This document shows positions 20,149 through 23,910 of a stretch of 23,910 bases of DNA, piece after piece. The stretch spans positions 9,285-33,194 of the forward strand of contig WELB01000097.1 of assembly GCA_009602725.1 (NCBI GenBank). Direction: 5' to 3'. Both the position numbers and the translations under genes were made by a program. Origin of the DNA: Spirogloea muscicola (lineage: Eukaryota; Streptophyta; Zygnematophyceae; Spirogloeales; Spirogloeaceae). Numbering within the stretch: position 1 is the first letter of the stretch; the number at the start of each line of letters is the position of its first letter. A model generated the notes under the pieces. It saw nothing but the letters and a program-made list of their open reading frames with translations, searched no databases and was not told where the DNA came from.

Positions 20149-20690
20149 GCGGGTCTATCCTCAGGGAGCACAAGCTCGGCAGCGAGGAGCCAGCGTCAGG
20201 TTGATCCGTCTGCTTCCCTCTGGCGGCAAGGGGAACCGTGATGGTCAGAGCCTGGCAAGACATCACGACTCCAAAGGACCAAACCGCGCCCCACCCTGGC
20301 GCCGGCGCGACCGCCGCGCCGCCGCGCAGCAGGCCTCAGTGCCACGAGGCCGAGCCTCATCCGCACGTCGCGGCGCGAGGGCTGGCGGCGAGCCCGGCAG
20401 GGCGCTCCGAGAGTGACAGGCCTGCAGTACCCAGGGCCAGCCGGGGTGCCGCTAAACCGAACGGAGCCCGTCCCGCCGCTAAATGTGGCGGCGCGACGAG
20501 CTCGGACGGCGATGTGCTGGCTGGAATGGTGGGAGGAGCGATCGGCGGTTTTCTGGCGGGCTACAACGGGCGCCGCTATTTAAAACCGGCGCCACATTTG
20601 GCGGTGGCGGGGCCGTCCACACTGGCGGTGCCCGCCGGGCTATCCTGCAAAGCCGCCGCCACCGCCGCCGCCGCCGCCGCCGGCGCGGTC
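20149..20690. promoter_or_regulatory. Divergent promoter region SAMHD1-like/ataxin-3
   Basis: 542 bases between two outward-facing ATGs. A TATA box TATTTAAA on the + strand lies at 20577-20584, 107 bases before the ataxin-3 ATG. A GCC-repeat leader occupies about 20651-20690. The region is also open in the ataxin-3 frame from 20238, coding an Ala/Gly-rich stretch; the TATA box argues that it is not translated as an extension. Confidence 0.55.
20577..20584 (+). promoter_or_regulatory. TATA box of the ataxin-3 gene
   Basis: TATTTAAA embedded in very GC-rich sequence, where such a run is unlikely by chance. A start site about 25-30 bases downstream would leave a leader of about 80 bases before the ATG at 20691, which begins the protein only 20 residues before the conserved josephin start. 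Confidence 0.6.
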
Positions 20691-22080
20691 ATGGCCGGCG
20701 CCGGCGCGCCCGCGCCGCCGCCGCCGCAGCGGCAGGAGGAGCGGCTGCTGTACCACGAGCGCCAGGAGGCGGCGCTGTGCGCTGTGCACTGCCTCAACGC
20801 GCTTCTGCAGGGGCCCTTCTTCACGGAGGTCGACCTCGCCGCGCTCGCCGCGGAGCTCGACGCCCGCGAGCGCGCGGTGATGGCGGAGGGACGCGGCGGC
20901 GGCGCCGTCGACGACGACGGCTGCGGCGAGGCCGGCGGCGGCGGCGGTTCCGCTCCGGCGGGGCTTGCCGCTCAGGAGACTGGCAACGTCGCGGCCTCTG
21001 GGAACTTCAGCATCCAGGTTCGGCTGAGATGATCATGCTGCTGCCCCGTCGCAACCGTTGCCGTCCCGCCACCATTTGATGGTAAGCGAAAGGCCTCAGC
21101 GTCTCGGTCTCGTCTGCTCGACCAGGTGCTCAGCAAGGCGTTGGAGGTCTGGAGCCTGCAGTGCGTGCCGCTGGACGCGCCCGGCGCCGGCCAAGCTCGC
21201 CTGGAGCCGCAGCGCGAGGAGGCCTTCCTCTGCCACCTGCACGCCCACTGGTTCACCATCCGCAAGGTCTCCGGCGAGTGGTTCAACTTCAACAGCCTCT
21301 ATGCTGCACCTGAGCGCCTCTCCCCCGTAAGCCTTCTGCCCCCCAACCTCCGACCTTGCCAGCATAAGAGAGTGGCACATTGATATACTCATCCATATCG
21401 CTGTTGAAGGACGACTTGGCCATCAAGTCACATAGCAGTGACATATGCTAATTGAATGTATGCCAGACAGCAGCCATGAATCCCGAAGTACCGGGCAGCT
21501 CATCCTCAGCATACTTGCAGCAGACAAGAAGCTGTGTCAGCCAAGTCCACAAGTCGGAGGACAAAGCTTCTCTTCACAGCAGCTATATTTACCAATTTCC
21601 TCGTTCCCTGCAGTTCTACCTCAGCGCCTACCTGAGCACGCTGAAGAGCAGCGGCTGGTCCATCTTCGTCATCCGCGGCTCACTCCCTGATCGCCATGCC
21701 GCTGATGCCTACGACTTGCCTAGTGGATCAAGGGGGCAGTGGGTGACGGCCCAGGAGGCTGTGCAGAAACTTGCGATGGCTCACGCCTCAGGCAATAGCA
21801 TGGCTGCAGACGGCAGCCTGGCTGCTCTCAGCATGGAGCAGCAGCAATTGGTGCAGGAGTTGGCAACCACTTTCAGGACTACTGGTGAGCACCTGCAACA
21901 TAAGAAGCTCCTTGTGTAGACTCATCCGCAAGCTCACGATAGGGCTGATGCAAGGAGCGGGCGATGTGCGTGCATGCAGGGCGTGGGCAGGCTCACAGTA
22001 TAGAGGTTGACGACGATGATCGCGAGCTCATGGCAGCCATTGCTGCCAGTATGAAGGACCAAGACCCAAGTGCTTCGTGA
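20691..22080 (+). CDS. Josephin-domain deubiquitinase, ataxin-3 family
   Basis: Cysteine protease that trims ubiquitin chains and works with the p97/CDC48 system in family members. Exons: 20691-21017, 21126-21326, 21614-21884, 21980-22080; phases agree, 299 aa. Catalytic set is complete: Q25, C30 (QEAALCAVHCLNALLQGPFF region), H150 (HAHWFTIRK) and N165 (WFNFNSLY). Other landmarks: FTEVDLAALAAELD, GNFSIQVLSKALEVW, FYLSAYLSTLKSSGWSIF, GQWVTAQEAV. One ubiquitin-interacting motif is visible at the end, DDDDRELMAAIAASMKD (about 276-292). A Gly/Ala/Asp-rich insert of about 30 residues (after VMAEGRGGG) breaks the josephin domain. There is no polyglutamine tract, only SMEQQQLVQEL. The start at 20691 is preferred because of the TATA box and the family N-terminus; an in-frame ATG at 20238 would add 151 low-complexity residues including a glycine-rich hydrophobic run (LAGMVGGAIGGFLAG). 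Confidence 0.95.
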
Positions 22081-23008
22081 AGGTTGCACCACGATTTTGA
22101 TTCATGTGTCGCGGAGACCAGTGTGCACAAGCAGCTGCTGCAGCAGCAGTACCCCTGAAGCCCTCCAGCAAGGTATCTGGTATGCTCCACATCAACTACT
22201 CTCCTACGGCAATCCAACTTTCACAAAGGCAAATAGGCCAGCTATTTGCAAGGCAATTGTCTATGGGTTGCTGTGTCCAACAAGCACATGGGTGAGTATG
22301 GCTTGTTGAGCTAGCTGGCTTGTAGCTGTTGTGGACCTACGTCATTCCTTTGTCAAGAGTGTGGCGCAAGGAGACCATTGCTTACGCACTTTACCTGCTA
22401 CCCCATTTTCCTCCTGCAGTGCAACTTCCAGCTGCCATCAGGCAGTCAGAGACACTGCATGGGTGCCAACTACGGGGCTGCTTGGAAGCTAGCTGCTGTT
22501 GTGCTGTAAGGTTGCAGATGACCAGCAGCTCAAGGCCTGTGGAGAAAGCAGCTGTTGCAGGCTGCATCTGCAGCCTGCTAAATGCCTGCTAAAATGAATG
22601 TCTACCCGCCAGGAAGTGGTCTATTGTACCTTTGGGTTATGATGACCAACTTGCAGGAAGGAAATTGAGCTTGTAGTGCGGCTGAGCACATATTAAGGCT
22701 TTGGAATGGACCATCCATGCTCGCTACTATCGGGCGAGCCGCCTTTGCCAAGCATTCCGCTTTGCAAGTCTCACCCACTTGCCGCCCCTGCGCCCTTCCG
22801 CGCCTGCGCCTGGGCCCACGCCCAGAAAGCGTAGAGCCCGGAGCCTATGGCGCGGGCAGCTAGTGAACCTTTGCTCGGATCTGCGTGCGACTGCGAGAAG
22901 TCGTGGTTACTCTGCGGTGAGCAGCCTTGATGCATTGTGCTGTCTATTGTGAGCATCTTACACCAAGCGCTAGTACCCAGGTCTCCTCGGTCCACCTGTG
23001 GATTGAGG
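22081..23008. other. Intergenic, no gene recognised
   Basis: Holds the ataxin-3 3' UTR and unassigned sequence. TGTAA at 22505-22509 is a possible poly(A) signal 425 bases past the stop. A short CAGCTGCTGCAGCAGCAG run lies near 22132-22150, after the stop codon. GC content rises around 22770-22860, where basic-rich short open frames occur, but nothing there resembles a known protein. Confidence 0.5.
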
Positions 23009-23565
23009 TACAGCAGTATCGCAAATGGTGTAGCAGTTGTAACCTTGCATATATCCATCTTGTGGACAAGGTACTGTGTACATCGCTTGCATTCTGGCGT
23101 GTATTACTTGTTGCTTGGTTAGTGTATTGCTTGTTGCTTGGTTATCCAACCGGGCAAGGGTTTGGAAAGCAGTATCGCCAACGGTGTAGCAGTTGTAACC
23201 TTGCACAACCATCGTCTTGTGGACAAGGTACTGTGTACATTGCCTGCATCCTGGCGTATATAGCTTATTGCTTGATTATCCAACCGGGCAAGCTTTGGGA
23301 AGCAGTATCGCAAGCAGTGTAGCAGTTGTAATCTTGCACAAGTCAACATCTTGTGGACAAGGTAATGTGTACATTGCTTGCATCCTGGCATATATAGCTT
23401 ATTGCTTGATTATCCAACCGGGCAAGCTTTGGGATAGCGGTATCGCAAACGGTGTAGCAGTTGTAATCTTGCACAGATCATCAGGAGGTACTGTGTACAC
23501 TGTTTGCATTCTGGCATATATTGCTTACTGCTTGATTATCCAATTGGGAAAGTTTTGGGAAAGCG
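23009..23565 (+). repeat. Minisatellite, four units of about 133 bp
   Basis: Units start with GTAGCAGTTGTA at 23030, 23186, 23319 and 23454, a step of 156, 133 and 135 bases; a partial unit end precedes the first and the last fades at about 23565. The long first unit is explained by an internal 23-bp duplication (23101-23123 and 23124-23146). Shared core strings include CTTGTGGACAAGGTA, TATCCAACCGGGCAAG and AGCAGTATCGC. Unit steps are not multiples of three, so the Ile/Leu-rich open frames it contains are not conserved coding. Confidence 0.9.
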
Positions 23566-23570
23566 CTTCG

Positions 23571-23910
23571 TTTTGGCACCGTCGGAGCCCCTTCGGAACG
23601 TGTCACTTTTTGGGGCTGGCTGTTCACAGCCTTTGCCCCACTTGGGAGAGCCACTTTTGACGGTAGAGCGCACGAGGAAAAGACGACGAGGGGTCAAGGG
23701 GAGGGTGCGACCCGCCCTCTCACCCTCCCTCCCAACCGGGGCGCCGGGCCCTAATCAATGGGTTACCGGCACAGGGCGAGGCCTCTCGCCTAGGACCTCC
23801 ACCACCTCCCCACCCACCTCGGCCCCGCTGCCAGCACAGATCTCAAACCCCCTCCCCTCGCCCGCCCGCGCCGCCCGCGCCCGCGCCGCGCCGCGCCCGC
23901 CGCCATCCGC
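23571..23910 (+). promoter_or_regulatory. GC-rich right edge, possible start of a further gene
   Basis: After the minisatellite, sequence becomes C-rich and very high in GC, as at the TAP46, HUS1, ZEP, ORC5 and ataxin-3 starts. A family hairpin lies at 23614-23631, preceded by CCCCTTCGGAA. The layout repeats that before TAP46. No coding segment can be recognised before the window ends; a gene beginning at or beyond 23910 is inference. Confidence 0.35.
23614..23631. repeat. Short hairpin, family copy 6
   Basis: Stem GGCTG/CAGCC with an 8-base loop GCTGTTCA; outer GGGG and GCCCC further downstream could extend it with a bulge. The CCCACTT string follows, as near copies 3 and 4. Confidence 0.6.

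Noticed and set aside
22132-22152. CAG repeat near the ataxin-3 gene as a polyglutamine tract
   Set aside because: It lies after the stop codon and is only a few units long.
22701-22952. Arg-rich open frame as a small gene
   Set aside because: Composition follows local GC; no homology or conserved splice structure recognised.
23217-23660. 147-codon frame with hydrophobic CILAYIAYCLII repeats, resembling a membrane protein
   Set aside because: It is the minisatellite read in one frame; unit steps of 156, 133 and 135 bases do not preserve the frame.
1-23910. CRISPR array, insertion sequence, phage or bacterial operon
   Set aside because: No spaced palindromic repeats, transposase or ribosome-binding sites; spliced eukaryotic genes fill the window.

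Overview
This is a piece of nuclear genome from a photosynthetic eukaryote, most probably a green alga of the Trebouxiophyceae (Chlorella/Coccomyxa type). Seen: genes are cut into many small exons by short GT-AG (sometimes GC-AG) introns. Every recognisable protein is most like its land-plant or green-algal form, including a zeaxanthin epoxidase with its C-terminal FHA domain. Most first exons are extremely GC-rich. A short run of TTTAGGG-type (plant/Chlorella) telomere repeats lies inside one intron. The exact taxon is inference.

Six protein genes could be rebuilt exon by exon with consistent reading phase. Left to right: (1) TAP46/TAP42, the PP2A-type phosphatase regulator, + strand, 442-2894. 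(2) HUS1, subunit of the 9-1-1 DNA-damage clamp, - strand, stop at 3076, first recognisable coding exon from 5538. (3) ZEP, zeaxanthin epoxidase, - strand, 11080-6579, 17 exons, 632 codons before the stop. (4) ORC5, origin recognition complex subunit 5, + strand, 11318-14832, 12 exons, 664 aa. (5) A SAMHD1/VEN4-type HD-domain dNTP triphosphohydrolase, - strand, 20148-15385, 16 exons, 557 aa. (6) A josephin-domain deubiquitinase of the ataxin-3 family, + strand, 20691-22080, 4 exons, 299 aa. The first four of these genes' neighbours alternate between convergent (TAP46/HUS1, ORC5/SAMHD1) and divergent (ZEP/ORC5, SAMHD1/ataxin-3) pairs; HUS1 and ZEP are in tandem.

Five of the six genes belong to families tied to replication, the DNA-damage response or proteostasis: ORC5 licenses origins, HUS1 signals replication stress, SAMHD1 controls dNTP pools, TAP46 acts on PP2A/TOR signalling, and ataxin-3 removes ubiquitin. 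ZEP acts in the plastid xanthophyll cycle. Whether the grouping matters is untested.

Non-genic content: 1-441 and 5539-6578 are 5' flanking regions carrying short hairpins of one family. 6348-6509 is a tandem duplication of an exon-like unit. 22081-23008 has no recognisable gene. 23009-23565 is a four-unit minisatellite. 23571-23910 is a GC-rich edge that looks like the start of another gene. The observations most worth following are the hairpin family with covarying stems, two GC-AG introns that are stop-free multiples of three, three microexons of 16-22 nt, and the telomere-type tract in a ZEP intron.
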